DNA from: CBDFGE01 sp965247055
GTDB lineage: Bacteria; Chloroflexota; Dehalococcoidia; Lucifugimonadales; JAGWBF01
Length of the DNA stretch: 64,000 nt
Reading direction: 5' to 3'
NCBI GenBank assembly: GCA_965247055.1
Contig: CBDFGE010000001.1
Span: 150,344 to 214,343, forward strand
A program made the translations under genes and the position numbers. The notes under the pieces were generated by a model, which was not told the DNA's origin, did not search any database, and saw nothing but the letters and a program-made list of their open reading frames with translations. The stretch's first letter is position 1, and each line of letters begins with the position of its first letter. Below, piece after piece: positions 33,072-42,273 of this stretch.

Positions 33072-34394
33072 CTAGTATATGGGCGTGCTGGGCCCCATGG
33101 CCTCCAGGTATCCCTTTACCGACTGGAGAAAGGCCCCCGCTTCCGCCCCATCGGTAATACGATGGTCAAAGGCGAGGCACAGGTTCATGATGGAGCGTAT
33201 AGCGATGGCGTCGCCCACCACGACGGGCCTCTTCCGGACTGCCTCGGAGGTCAGGATTGCAGCCTGGGGATAGTTGATGATGGGCTGGGAGACGACCGAG
33301 CCAAGAGCGCCGGTGTTGTTCACGGTGAAGGTGCCTCCCTGCACGTCCTCAAGGGTCAACTTGCCCTCGCGGGCCCTGCGGGTCAGCTCCCGCGCCGCCT
33401 TGGCCATGCCCGCCACGCTCAGAGAGTCGGCATGGTGAATGACCGGGACCACCAGGCCCTCCGGGGCCGCAACGGCGATGCCGATATGGACGCGCCTCTT
33501 CAGAATAACTCTGTCGCCACCCCATGTGGAGTTCAGCAGAGGATGCCCTTTAAGGGAGCCCGCCACGGCCTTGATAACGAAGGGGAGGTAGGTAAGCTCG
33601 GCCCCCTCCCGGCGCAGGAACTCTTCCTTTAGCGTCTCCCGGCACCGCACCAGCTCGCTCAAGTCGGCCTCCACTATGCTCCATGCATGGGGAATCTCGG
33701 TGACACTCTTGACCATGCGTTGGGCGATCATGCGTCTCACGGGGCTGAGGGGCAGCGACTCCTCTTCGGGGCCCACCGCCTCGGACGATCGACGCCCCTC
33801 TACGCCAGAGACAGCCCCAGGAGCCGCCGCTACGGGCCCTCGGGCGTCCAGGTAGCCCAACACGTCGTTCCTGGTGATGCGGCCGTCGGAGCCCGTGCCC
33901 CGGACGCTATCCAGGTCAACGCTGTGCTCCCGGGCGAGCCGGCGCACAGTAGGAGAGTACCGGCCCCGAGCCGCGGGCGCCTCCTCCCCCGGCCTGGAAA
34001 AAACCAGCACGTCCTCCTCCACTCCCCCACCCGTGGGGCCGACGGGTTTGACGTTCGTTACCAGGTAGCCTATGGTGCTCGCCCTGGCGGGTGACCTCTC
34101 CGGCGTGGAAGGGACCTGGGCCGGCGTGGGGGTCCCGGCCGGCTGCGTGTCGGTCTCCGTTGTCTCTACTTCGGCTATGGGGGTACCCATGGGCACCGTG
34201 GCCCCCTCCTCAACCAGGATGCGGGACAACACCCCAGCGACGGGAGAGGGGACCTCCATGGTTACCTTATCGGTGACAACCTCCACCAGGGGCTCGTACT
34301 TCGCCAGGACGTCGCCGGGCCTTTTCAACCACCTGGCGATTATCCCCTCCACCACAGACTCACCGACATGGGGGAGGTCCACGATTATGGCCAT
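33072..34394 (-). CDS. Dihydrolipoamide acyltransferase, E2 component of a 2-oxo-acid dehydrogenase
   Basis: The 440-residue E2 has one N-terminal lipoyl domain with the modified lysine in VVTDKVTMEVPSP, a Pro/Thr-rich linker, a peripheral subunit-binding domain (YSPTVRRLAREHSVDLDSVRG) around residues 150-185, and a C-terminal catalytic domain ending with FDHRITDGAEAGAFL, which contains the catalytic His. It accepts the acyl group from the E1 enzymes encoded upstream and passes it to CoA. Whether pyruvate or branched-chain acids are used cannot be told. Confidence 0.92.
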   Translation of the reverse strand: MAIIVDLPHVGESVVEGIIARWLKRPGDVLAKYEPLVEVVTDKVTMEVPSPVAGVLSRILVEEGATVPMGTPIAEVETTETDTQPAGTPTPAQVPSTPERSPARASTIGYLVTNVKPVGPTGGGVEEDVLVFSRPGEEAPAARGRYSPTVRRLAREHSVDLDSVRGTGSDGRITRNDVLGYLDARGPVAAAPGAVSGVEGRRSSEAVGPEEESLPLSPVRRMIAQRMVKSVTEIPHAWSIVEADLSELVRCRETLKEEFLRREGAELTYLPFVIKAVAGSLKGHPLLNSTWGGDRVILKRRVHIGIAVAAPEGLVVPVIHHADSLSVAGMAKAARELTRRAREGKLTLEDVQGGTFTVNNTGALGSVVSQPIINYPQAAILTSEAVRKRPVVVGDAIAIRSIMNLCLAFDHRITDGAEAGAFLQSVKGYLEAMGPSTPIY

Positions 34395-34446
34395 CTCACC
34401 ATCCTCAGATGCCTGACTACTACTCAGTCAACTCAAAATTGTTGGA

Positions 34447-34538
34447 TGTCATTCTGAGCCGAAGCGAAGAATCTGGAGTAGGCGGGGGTAGTCCCTCACT
34501 TCCAGATTCTTCGGTCGCTGCGCTCCCTCCGAATGACA
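34447..34538. repeat. Inverted-repeat element of MITE/REP type
   Basis: The arms are tgtcattctgagccgaagcg at 34447-34466 continuing to about 34477 (gaagaatctgga), and tccagattcttcggtcgctg at 34501 continuing to gaatgaca at 34538. They are nearly complementary and the outer eight bases match exactly. It lies between the E1 beta and E2 genes. Short repeats starting GTCATTCTGAG are widespread in bacterial intergenic regions. Confidence 0.7.
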
Positions 34539-34565
34539 CGCTACCGAAATCCTGTTGACAAGGTA

Positions 34566-35549
34566 CTAGTAGGACGCCAGCTTCCGCAGGGCGGCAGCGA
34601 TCTTCCCTGTATCGGGCAGGTAGGCTTCCTCCAGGGTGGGAGCAAAGGGCATTGTGGGAATGTCGGGTCCGCATAGCCTGGTGATGGGCGCGTCCAGGTA
34701 CTCAAAGGCCTCCTCGGCCAGAAGGGCGGCCACCTCCGCGCCGACGCCGCCCGTAATGTTGTCCTCGTGGACGACCAGGGCCTTGCCCGTCTTCTTCACC
34801 GAGCCCAGGATAGTCTCCCTGTCCAGGGGTTTGAGGGTACGCAGGTCGATCACCTCTACGCTGACTCCCTCTCCCTCCAAGTGGGCCGCCGCCGCCAGGC
34901 AGTAATGCACCATCAGCCCGTAGGTCACCACGGTAACATCGCTGCCGTCGCGTTTCACGTCGGCGACCCCGATGGGAAGGCAGTAGTCCTCCTCGGGGAC
35001 CTCCCCACGAACCAGCCTGTAGCTCTTCTTGTGCTCCACGAAGACCACGGGGCTATTGTCCCTGATGGAAGACTTGAGGAGCCCCTTGGCATCGTAGGGC
35101 GTCGAGGGGGCGACCACCTTGAGTCCAGGGGTATGGAAGAAGTAGGCCTCCACATTCTGGGAGTGGTACAGCCCGCCCCGGATACCGCCCCCATAGGGTA
35201 TACGCACGACCAGAGGCACGGAGAGGGCGCCGTTGGTCCCGTAGCACACCCTGGCTGCCTCACCGATGAGCTGGTTGGCTGCGGGCCAGATGAAGTCTGC
35301 GAACTCTACCTCGGCGATAGGCCGCAGGCCCCTGAAGGCCGCCCCCTGGGCTATACCGACGATAGACGCCTCGGCCAGAGGAGTATCGATGACCCTCTCC
35401 TCGCCGAACTCCTCGAGGAAGCCCTGGGTCGCCAGGAAGACCCCGCCCCGCTTACCCACGTCTTCGCCCATGATGAAGACATCCCGGTCCCGCTTCATCT
35501 CCTCGTACATCGCCTCTCGCACGGCCTCTAGCAAGCTCTTGACGGCCAA
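34566..35549 (-). CDS. 2-oxo-acid dehydrogenase E1 component, beta subunit
   Basis: The 327-residue protein is the transketolase-like beta subunit of heterotetrameric E1: VFIMGEDVGKRGGVF, VIDTPLAEASIVGIAQGAAF, AEVEFADFIWPAANQL and the C-terminal transketolase domain (VIDLRTLKPLDRETI). With the alpha subunit encoded just upstream it decarboxylates 2-oxo acids with thiamine diphosphate. A short repeat (34447-34538) separates it from the E2 gene. Domain order and length are normal. Confidence 0.93.
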   Translation of the reverse strand: MAVKSLLEAVREAMYEEMKRDRDVFIMGEDVGKRGGVFLATQGFLEEFGEERVIDTPLAEASIVGIAQGAAFRGLRPIAEVEFADFIWPAANQLIGEAARVCYGTNGALSVPLVVRIPYGGGIRGGLYHSQNVEAYFFHTPGLKVVAPSTPYDAKGLLKSSIRDNSPVVFVEHKKSYRLVRGEVPEEDYCLPIGVADVKRDGSDVTVVTYGLMVHYCLAAAAHLEGEGVSVEVIDLRTLKPLDRETILGSVKKTGKALVVHEDNITGGVGAEVAALLAEEAFEYLDAPITRLCGPDIPTMPFAPTLEEAYLPDTGKIAAALRKLASY

Positions 35550-35581
35550 AGTTCCTCCCTCAGCTCGCTCAGCGCGGACCC

Positions 35582-36610
35582 CTACCGGGCATAGACGTGA
35601 TCGTACACCGTGGAAGGGTCGGGGTAGGGCGCGGCCTCGGCGTCGTTGGTGGCCCGGTCCACCTCCTGCCGGGTCTCTTCACCAATCTCCTCATCTCGCT
35701 CCGCGGTAAGGAGCCCCGCGTCCACCAGGTAGGAGCGGAGCAGCAGGATGGGATCTCGTTTCCTGGCCTCCTCGACCTCCCCCTTGGAGCGGTACCTACG
35801 GTCGTCATCGTCGGTGGTATGGGGCATGAAACGCTCCACCTTCATCTCCAGCAGGACCGGCCCCTGGGCACGGGCGTGCTCGATCGCCCCTTTGGTGGTC
35901 TCGTAGGCCTCAAAGAAGTCCATGCCGTCTACCACGAAGCCGGGAAAGCCATAGGCTGCGGCCCGATCGGCCACGTCGGGGATAGCCATCTGCATGGACA
36001 GGGGGACCGAAATAGCGTACCTGTTGTTCTCGCAGACGAACACCACGGGCAGCCGGTGCACTCCGGCGAAGTTCATCGCCTCATGGCACTCACCTTCGCT
36101 GGAGCCGCCGTCCCCGAAGTAGCACAGGACCACGGTAGCCTCCCCCTTGATCTTACACCCCAGGGCATAGCCCACCGCCTGGGTCAGCCCCGACGAGACT
36201 ACGTTGGAGATATTGATGATCCTGTTTTTCAGGTCGGCTCCCTGGAGGGGAAACTGCCTCCCGCCGCTGTAGGGCGCCCCATCCTTCCCCATGAAGGAGA
36301 GCATCGTTTCCAGAGGGGTCAAGCCCGCGGCCATCTTGAGGGATAGGTCCCGGTAGTAGGGGAAAAGGAAGTAGTCCCCGTCCTTTTGGGCTGCAAGCAG
36401 GCTTCCCAGCTGGGCCCCCTCGTGTCCCTGACACGAGGCCGCGATGGGTACCTTGCCCTGGCGGTTCAGAGCCCAGATGCGCTCATCGAGGGTCCGGGCA
36501 AGGACCATCTTCCTGTAGGAGTCGGTGACCTCGCCGGCGGACAGTTCCAGGCGCTGATGCTTGGGGAGGACTTGGCTCCCGGCGGGAGCCTTCTGCCTGG
36601 TCTGAGCCAT
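35582..36610 (-). CDS. 2-oxo-acid dehydrogenase E1 component, alpha subunit
   Basis: The ThDP-binding motif is clear: GDGGSSEGECHEAMNFAGVH followed by CENNRYAIS, along with EGAQLGSLLA-like and FPYYRDLSLKMAAGL segments near the entrance of the active site. The ATG at 36610 follows GGGAGGGACGA and gives 342 residues, preferred over the longer frame to 36646. It pairs with the E1 beta gene 32 bases downstream. The typical phosphorylated-serine loop of the mammalian enzyme is not a basis for function here. Confidence 0.93.
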   Translation of the reverse strand: MAQTRQKAPAGSQVLPKHQRLELSAGEVTDSYRKMVLARTLDERIWALNRQGKVPIAASCQGHEGAQLGSLLAAQKDGDYFLFPYYRDLSLKMAAGLTPLETMLSFMGKDGAPYSGGRQFPLQGADLKNRIINISNVVSSGLTQAVGYALGCKIKGEATVVLCYFGDGGSSEGECHEAMNFAGVHRLPVVFVCENNRYAISVPLSMQMAIPDVADRAAAYGFPGFVVDGMDFFEAYETTKGAIEHARAQGPVLLEMKVERFMPHTTDDDDRRYRSKGEVEEARKRDPILLLRSYLVDAGLLTAERDEEIGEETRQEVDRATNDAEAAPYPDPSTVYDHVYAR

Positions 36611-36662
36611 TCGTCCCTCCCGTCGGGCTCCCGCGGGCCCTCCCACAGATCGCCCACCGGCC

Positions 36663-39059
36663 TTACCCGGCCCCCATCGTCTCCAGCGCCCCGAAGCAGG
36701 CCATCATTATGCTGTCGACGTCGATCCCGTGCTCCCGGTACAGGTCCTGCAAGGCGCCCGACTGTCCGAAGTCGGACACACCCAGGGGAAAGGCCCTGGC
36801 ACCCAGAAAGCCGCCTATCCACGCCAGTGTGTGGGGATGGCCATCAAGCACGGTAACCACGGGGGCCGCCCGCTCACCGGGGGACAGGAGGTCCCCGATG
36901 CTGTCTGCGTTCCCCCGCCCCCTCATGGCCATCGAGGCCCACTCCTGGAGCCGCCGGAACAGCAGGTCGGAGGAGGTAACGTTGATCACGTTGGCGTACA
37001 CGCCCTCCCTGGCTATGGCCCCACTTGCTTCGACCGCCTCGGGGATCATGGCGCCGCTGGAGAAGATGTGGACCACGTTCTCCCCAGGCTTGTATCCCGG
37101 TTCTCTGCTCCGGTCCAGCAGCCGGTACGCCCCACCCAAGACCTGCTGTCGAAGTAGCTCCCTTTGACCGTCGTCTTCGGGAAGGGAGAACAGCCCCTGG
37201 TCCACGCGCTTCGTTGTCAGCCGCAGGTAGAAGGACTCCTTGCGCAGGCGGATCTGCTCCAGTCCGTGGAGCACGATCCACTCCAGCTCCTGGCCGAAAC
37301 AGGGCTCGCAGAAGGTGATGCCGGGCATCTCGAGGCCGATGGAGGGGGTGATGACGGACTGGTGGGCTCCCCCTTCCCGGCTCAGAGTTATCCCAGAAGG
37401 CGTGCCCGTCACCATAAACCGGGCCCCTACATACGTGTTGTAGAGACAGGCCTCCAGGGCCCGGCACACAAAAGGGTCGTAAAGGGTCCCTATGGGGAAT
37501 ATCAGCTCTCCCGACATCTCGTACGCCAGGCCCAACTGCCCCAGCAGCATGAACAGATTGTTCTCGGAGATGCCCAGCTCAATGTGCTGCCCCTGTGGGC
37601 TCTCCTCCCATCGCAGCGTCCTGGCGACTCCATCCTCGGGAAGGCGCTCCTTCTCCTGGTGGCTCCACACTCCTACCTTGTTTATCCAGCCCCCCAGGTT
37701 GGTGGAGCTTGCAACGTCCGGGCTGGCGGTCACTATCCTTTGCGCCACCTCGGGAAGCTCCCAGGCTATGTCGGTCAGGATCCTGCCGAAAGCCTGTTGG
37801 GTCGACATCTTACCCTGATAGGTGCGCCCCAAGCTGGTTGGAAGTCTCGCGCTATCGGAGGGACCTCTGGAGCTCACCCGTGGGCGGAGGCGCTGGCCAA
37901 CCTCGGAGCAGAAACGCCCCTCCGGGCTATCGGGGGCAAATCCCGACCAGACCTCTTCCTCGTCGATCCCGAGACCGGCACGTAGCCCGTCCATGTCGGC
38001 CTGGGACAGCACCACCGAATGGTTCTGGGGATCTCCTATGACGGGAAGCCGCCAGCCCTTCAGGGTATACGCGAATACGACGCTGGGCTGCCTCGCCGCG
38101 TCCGCCTCGGAGAATGCCTTGCGGAGGATGGTAAAGTCGTGTCCCCCCAGGTTCTGGAAAGTGTCCCTCAGCTCCTCGTCATTCCACTGGCTGATGAGAT
38201 TCCGGATGTCGCCGGAGTGGTCGCTATAGCTGGGCAGCAGCTCCCGCAGCGCTTCCGACGGTAGCCGCAACAGCCGCTGGTAGGCCTCGTTGGACATGTC
38301 GTCGATACACTGGCGCAGCAGGTGCCCCTTGGGTTGCGCGAAGGCCGCCTCGAGTCGAGAGCCGTACTTCGCGTCGATCACACGCCAGCCATTGGCCGAG
38401 AACATCTCCCGCCATAGCTGGACCCGGACTCCCGGAATGACCCTGTCCAGACTTTGTCGGTTGAGATCGACCACCCACAGGACGTTGGGGAGGTCGTGGA
38501 GGTGCTGCTCTACGATGGTCTCCCACACCGAGCCCTCGTCCAACTCCGCATCGCCGATCAGGGCGATGTACTTGTGTTTCGGCTCCAGCCGGCCCCACTC
38601 GTGGCCCAGTATATATCGCTCCGTCAGGGCCGCGAAGTTGGGAGCTATCGCCCCCAACCCCACGGACCCGGTGGAGAAGTCCACCGGATCGGGGTCCTTG
38701 GTACGGCTGGGATAGGACTGGAGCCCATGGAACTCCCGCAACGTCTTCAGATACTTCTGGTCGAGGTTCCCCAGGAGATACTGAATGGCGTGGAAGACGG
38801 GCGAGGCATGAGGTTTGACGGCGATGCGGTCTCCCGGCTGCATGTATTCGAAGAACAGGGACGTTAGGATGGTAAGCACCGAAGCGCAGGACGCCTGATG
38901 TCCCCCCACTTTTATGCCGTCGGGGTTGGGGCGCACACTGTTGGCATGGTGGATCATCTGCGTGGACAGCCACAGGAGCCGTTCCTGGACCCTGGCCAGC
39001 ATATCGTCCTTGCCCTGGAGTGTTCCTATGGCCTGGTCTGAGGCGGGAGTTACCACCAT
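36663..39059 (-). CDS. Homodimeric (AceE-type) pyruvate dehydrogenase E1 component
   Basis: This 798-residue transketolase-like protein combines both E1 halves in one chain. The ThDP motif reads LIGDAELDEGSVWETI with WVVDLNRQSLD after it, and the second half has GQHIELGISENNLFMLLGQ, GIEMPGI-like and FCEPCFGQELEW segments. It resembles AceE and the MdeB-like E1 enzymes. It lies at the head of the alpha/beta E1, E2 and lipB genes on the same strand, giving two different E1 systems in one locus. Confidence 0.9.
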   Translation of the reverse strand: MVVTPASDQAIGTLQGKDDMLARVQERLLWLSTQMIHHANSVRPNPDGIKVGGHQASCASVLTILTSLFFEYMQPGDRIAVKPHASPVFHAIQYLLGNLDQKYLKTLREFHGLQSYPSRTKDPDPVDFSTGSVGLGAIAPNFAALTERYILGHEWGRLEPKHKYIALIGDAELDEGSVWETIVEQHLHDLPNVLWVVDLNRQSLDRVIPGVRVQLWREMFSANGWRVIDAKYGSRLEAAFAQPKGHLLRQCIDDMSNEAYQRLLRLPSEALRELLPSYSDHSGDIRNLISQWNDEELRDTFQNLGGHDFTILRKAFSEADAARQPSVVFAYTLKGWRLPVIGDPQNHSVVLSQADMDGLRAGLGIDEEEVWSGFAPDSPEGRFCSEVGQRLRPRVSSRGPSDSARLPTSLGRTYQGKMSTQQAFGRILTDIAWELPEVAQRIVTASPDVASSTNLGGWINKVGVWSHQEKERLPEDGVARTLRWEESPQGQHIELGISENNLFMLLGQLGLAYEMSGELIFPIGTLYDPFVCRALEACLYNTYVGARFMVTGTPSGITLSREGGAHQSVITPSIGLEMPGITFCEPCFGQELEWIVLHGLEQIRLRKESFYLRLTTKRVDQGLFSLPEDDGQRELLRQQVLGGAYRLLDRSREPGYKPGENVVHIFSSGAMIPEAVEASGAIAREGVYANVINVTSSDLLFRRLQEWASMAMRGRGNADSIGDLLSPGERAAPVVTVLDGHPHTLAWIGGFLGARAFPLGVSDFGQSGALQDLYREHGIDVDSIMMACFGALETMGAG

Positions 39060-39206
39060 GTCCTCCTTGAGGCGGAGGGGTATACCGCTATTATAATCCC
39101 GGTATCGGAATTCCGTAAACGGCGCCCATCCGGCGCCGGGCTCTTTGCCTGAGCAGCCTTGGGCCGGGACGAAAGAAGCGGAGTCGTGGTCCAGGCTTCC
39201 GTGGCG

Positions 39207-40160
39207 TCACCCTCCAGCGGACTGGGCGGCCCGGCCCAGCAACCGCAGGGTCCGCTCCAGGGAGGACGCCCGGTCAGCCCCGGCAGCTATGGGCGATGCA
39301 AGGACCTCCGTGGCTCCCAAGGCGAAGAGCCCCTCGATCTTCCCGGCCACGGTGGACTCGTCGCCCGACAGAGCAGTCGCCTCTATCATGGCGTCGCTCC
39401 ACGTCCCGCTGGACGCCTCGGGGAAACCCGCCGCGGCGAACATCCGCTGGTAGAAGGGGAGCCGTGGGTTCATGACCTGCTCACTTATGGCGGCCCGTAC
39501 CTCGGCAGGGTCATCGTGGACGCACACGGGGGCGTGGGCTATCAGGGGCGGCACCGGACGGTTAGCCCCTGCCGCCCCCACCCTCAGGGCCGGCAGGGCA
39601 ACGTCCCTCAGGTACGCGCCGGGGCATACCCAGCTAATGGCCCCCTCCGCTTCGGCTCCACACAGCTCGAACGACCGGGGTTGGAGGGCCGAGGCCATTA
39701 CCGGAACATCCACCGGCACCCCGATGCGGGCATGGGCCTTGTAGTAGCGCCCGTCGAAGTCCACCGATCCCGTATGCAGTAGCTCCTTGAGGATGTGCAG
39801 GTACTCCCGCAGGTGCCCCAGGGGAGCCCGGAACTCCACGCCGAAGGTATCCCGCATGGTGGGCCTGTGGCTGGGGCCCACACCCAGCCGAAAGCGCCCC
39901 GGGGCAAGCTGGGCCAGCACCTGGACCTGGTGCGCCATTACCACGGGATGGCGGGGGAAGGTCGGCACAATGGCCGTCCCAAGCAGGATCCGCTCCGTGC
40001 GCACCGCAGCCGCGGCGAACAGGGTAAGGGTGTCCAGTCCCGTCCCACCGTAGGTGAGCCACGCCGCCGGGATGCCCAGCTCCTCAGCCCTCGCTATGCC
40101 GTCAAGCACGGCTTTCGTGTCCGGGCCGAATACCGCGACGCCGATCCGCTTAGGGCACAA
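39207..40160 (-). CDS. LLM-class flavin-dependent oxidoreductase
   Basis: The protein is a luciferase-like TIM-barrel enzyme: KRIGVAVFGPDTKAV, ARAEELGIPAAWLTYGG, AAAAVRTERILLGTAIVP, HPVVMAHQVQVLAQLAPGRFRLGVGPSH and LREYLHILKELLHTG are typical of F420-dependent members of the family. The TTG at 40160 sits six bases after GGAGGT and gives 317 residues; a longer open frame to 40394 reads through sequence without similarity. The substrate is unknown. It is divergent from the ABM gene at 40393. Confidence 0.88.
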   Translation of the reverse strand: MCPKRIGVAVFGPDTKAVLDGIARAEELGIPAAWLTYGGTGLDTLTLFAAAAVRTERILLGTAIVPTFPRHPVVMAHQVQVLAQLAPGRFRLGVGPSHRPTMRDTFGVEFRAPLGHLREYLHILKELLHTGSVDFDGRYYKAHARIGVPVDVPVMASALQPRSFELCGAEAEGAISWVCPGAYLRDVALPALRVGAAGANRPVPPLIAHAPVCVHDDPAEVRAAISEQVMNPRLPFYQRMFAAAGFPEASSGTWSDAMIEATALSGDESTVAGKIEGLFALGATEVLASPIAAGADRASSLERTLRLLGRAAQSAGG

Positions 40161-40392
40161 GCCTCCACCTCCAGCCGCCATCTTGTGGTAGGGCGACCAC
40201 CATCGTACCCAGAGCCTATCCCAGGCGGCGCCGGGAGTCAAGTCCCATCCGGGGTCCCCGGCCAGGCCCCGCGACTTGAAAAGTCGGATGCGCACGGTTA
40301 AAATAGGCACCCCAGGGTAGAGCGCACGGCCAAGGTGGGCGTGCACCGCTGTAGGCAGCCGCGAGGGTGAATCCAGGTCACAGGAGGATGCC

Positions 40393-40692
40393 ATGCACGT
40401 CAGGATGCTATGGGGCAGGCTTCGGGTCGGAATGTGGGGCGAGTACGAGCGGTCCTATAACGAGCACATCGAGCCGCTGACCCGGGGGCGCAAGGGGTTC
40501 CTTGGCCGGCAGCTGCTGCGCAGCACCGAGAATCCAGACGAAGGCGCTTCGGTAACCCTGTGGGACTCCTTTGAGGACCTCCAGGCTTACGATAGAAGCG
40601 CCGAGCGCCAGGAGGCGGCCAAGGCGCTGGAGCACCTGTACACCGGAGAATACTGGGTAAGGGTCTTTGAGGTACGGTCTTCCACTATTTAG
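40393..40692 (+). CDS. ABM-type dimeric alpha/beta barrel protein
   Basis: The 99-residue protein has the size and pattern of antibiotic-biosynthesis-monooxygenase-like ferredoxin folds: a first strand HVRMLWGRLRVG, a helix YERSYNEHIEPL, then GFLGRQLLRSTENPDEGASVTLWDSFEDLQAY, in which the SVTLWDS strand and following helix are characteristic. Such proteins are small monooxygenases or heme-degrading enzymes; a catalytic role is not shown. The ribosome-binding AGGAGG lies seven bases before the ATG. Confidence 0.75.
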   Translation: MHVRMLWGRLRVGMWGEYERSYNEHIEPLTRGRKGFLGRQLLRSTENPDEGASVTLWDSFEDLQAYDRSAERQEAAKALEHLYTGEYWVRVFEVRSSTI

Positions 40693-40852
40693 CCGCCGTA
40701 CCGGGCAGGCCATCCAGGCGGTTCGCCGCGCCCCCGGGGCATCACAACCCGGCAAGCCCCGTTTCCGCGTCACCCGCGGTTTGGCGGGTGTCCCTGTCGG
40801 GGGCTGCAGCGAGCAATGAAAAGGGCACGGGGGCGAGGATAAGGAGGGTCTC

Positions 40853-41677
40853 GTGGCTACGTTAGAGGAGCGGTTCCAGAAAGGCCTGGAGATGCGGGCA
40901 CGCCTGGGAGAGGGAGAGGGAAGGATTTTCGTAGGCTCAGTGGCGAGCGCCTTCGCGCTGTCCCCGGACATGTACCGCATCTCGACGGAGTGTCTCTACG
41001 GTTCTATCTGGAACCGGCCCAACCTGGACATCAGGCACCGGGTGATGGCCACGCTGACGGTGGCCGCGGTGCGCTGCGTAGAACCTCAGGTGAGGGCATA
41101 CATCGCGAACGCGCTGAACGTCGGCCTGACGCCGGAGGAGATCGTGGAGGTGCTCATGCAGGGCGCCTTCTATGGCGGCATACCCGCCGCCTACAACGCC
41201 CTCGGCGTGGCCAAGGAGATTTTCGAAGAGAGAGGGGTCCAGTTTACGCCCTCGTCTACCTTCGACAGCTCGCTGGACCCGGAGGCCCTTTACGAGAAGG
41301 GAGTGGCCAAGCGGGCTGAGCTGATCCCCGACGTCACGGCCGTCTACTCGATGGAGCTCACCCCCGAGGAGCATGACATGGACCTGCTCATGCACGAATA
41401 CCTCTGGGGGGCGATCTGGACCCGGCCCGAGCTGGACATCAAGAGCCGCATCATCTGCGCCCTGTCGGCCCTGGTGGCCCAGGGGCAGTACGATCAGTTC
41501 ATCCGCCGCATGATCGAGGCGGGCCTGCGCAACGGCGTTACCCGCGCGGAAATAATGGAGACCCTCCTGCACCTGTCCTTCTACGTTGGCATGCTGTCGG
41601 CGAGGTCCGCCATGACCATCGCCAACTCGGTATTCCGGTCCCCCGAGTTCTCCGCACCGGGCAGCCCCGACCGCTAG
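40853..41677 (+). CDS. Double-domain carboxymuconolactone decarboxylase (CMD) family protein
   Basis: The 274-residue product has two CMD-like repeats: residues 30-125 (NRPNLDIRHRVMATLTVAAV, NVGLTPEEIVEVLMQGAFY) and residues 160-260 (TRPELDIKSRIICALSALVA, NGVTRAEIMETLLHLSFYVG). The CxxC pair of peroxidase-type (AhpD) members is absent, so it is more like the decarboxylase branch. GTG is the start with AGGAGG upstream. The function is not known from context. Confidence 0.88.
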   Translation: MATLEERFQKGLEMRARLGEGEGRIFVGSVASAFALSPDMYRISTECLYGSIWNRPNLDIRHRVMATLTVAAVRCVEPQVRAYIANALNVGLTPEEIVEVLMQGAFYGGIPAAYNALGVAKEIFEERGVQFTPSSTFDSSLDPEALYEKGVAKRAELIPDVTAVYSMELTPEEHDMDLLMHEYLWGAIWTRPELDIKSRIICALSALVAQGQYDQFIRRMIEAGLRNGVTRAEIMETLLHLSFYVGMLSARSAMTIANSVFRSPEFSAPGSPDR

Positions 41678-41769
41678 CACGCGGGCGTCAGCGCCCTGGG
41701 GGCGCGGGCTCTCGTGGAGAGCCCTGGAACGAGCTTGACTACTCGCCTGCGCCTTCGTACCATAAAGTC

Positions 41770-42252
41770 ATGGGCACTTTCCGAATTGTCATGGAGATAG
41801 GTGACAGCCAGGGGCAGCGTTGGGAAACGCTTCAAGCCCTGGTGGACACGGGCTCCACCTTCACGTGGATACCAAGGGATATCCTGGAGCGTTTGGGTAT
41901 ACAGCCTGAATTCAGCCAGGAATTCCAAACCGCCGACGGCCGCGTAATCGAACGCGACATGGCCGAGACGCGAGCACGGCTGGACGGCCGGGAGCGTGTC
42001 ACCATAGTTGTCTTCGGTGGCGAGGGGGACGTCGTGCTGCTGGGCGCCTACACCTTGGAAGGCTTCTCCCTAGCTCCCGACCCGGTGAACCAGCGGTTGG
42101 TGCCGGTGCGAGGATTGGCCTTGGCCATCGCAACGCCCCTGATCCCCAATCTGCCCCCAGTTTTATGCACACTCCCGCCAGAGCTTCCTGCTAACAACCC
42201 ATCGATTTCGGCCTATTGGCAGCTCACTGACACTACGCTAATCTATCTATAG
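41770..42252 (+). CDS. Retropepsin-like aspartyl protease with a 3' read-through extension
   Basis: This clan AA protein has the single catalytic motif ALVDTGSTFTWIP at about residue 27, with the second-half IGE-type strand near VVFGGEGDVVLLGAYTLEGF and the family end LVPVRGLALA. Family members normally end there (about 118 residues); here the frame runs on for about 42 unrelated residues and stops inside a perfect palindrome (42233-42266), suggesting the native stop has been lost. Retropepsin-like bacterial proteins dimerise; function is unknown. Confidence 0.8.
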   Translation: MGTFRIVMEIGDSQGQRWETLQALVDTGSTFTWIPRDILERLGIQPEFSQEFQTADGRVIERDMAETRARLDGRERVTIVVFGGEGDVVLLGAYTLEGFSLAPDPVNQRLVPVRGLALAIATPLIPNLPPVLCTLPPELPANNPSISAYWQLTDTTLIYL

Positions 42253-42266
42253 ATAGATTAGCGTAG
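42233..42266. repeat. 34-base perfect palindrome
   Basis: The two 17-base arms, CTACGCTAATCTATCTA and TAGATAGATTAGCGTAG, are exact reverse complements with no loop, centred between 42249 and 42250. The stop codon of the upstream protease gene lies at the centre and the next start is eight bases downstream. Without a loop or U-tract it is not a standard terminator; it could be a protein-binding or recombination site. Confidence 0.85.
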
Positions 42267-42273
42267 AAAAGAG

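Noticed and set aside
42233..42266. Rho-independent terminator
   Set aside because: The palindrome has no loop, its arms are AT-rich and no T-tract follows, so it does not fit a standard terminator.
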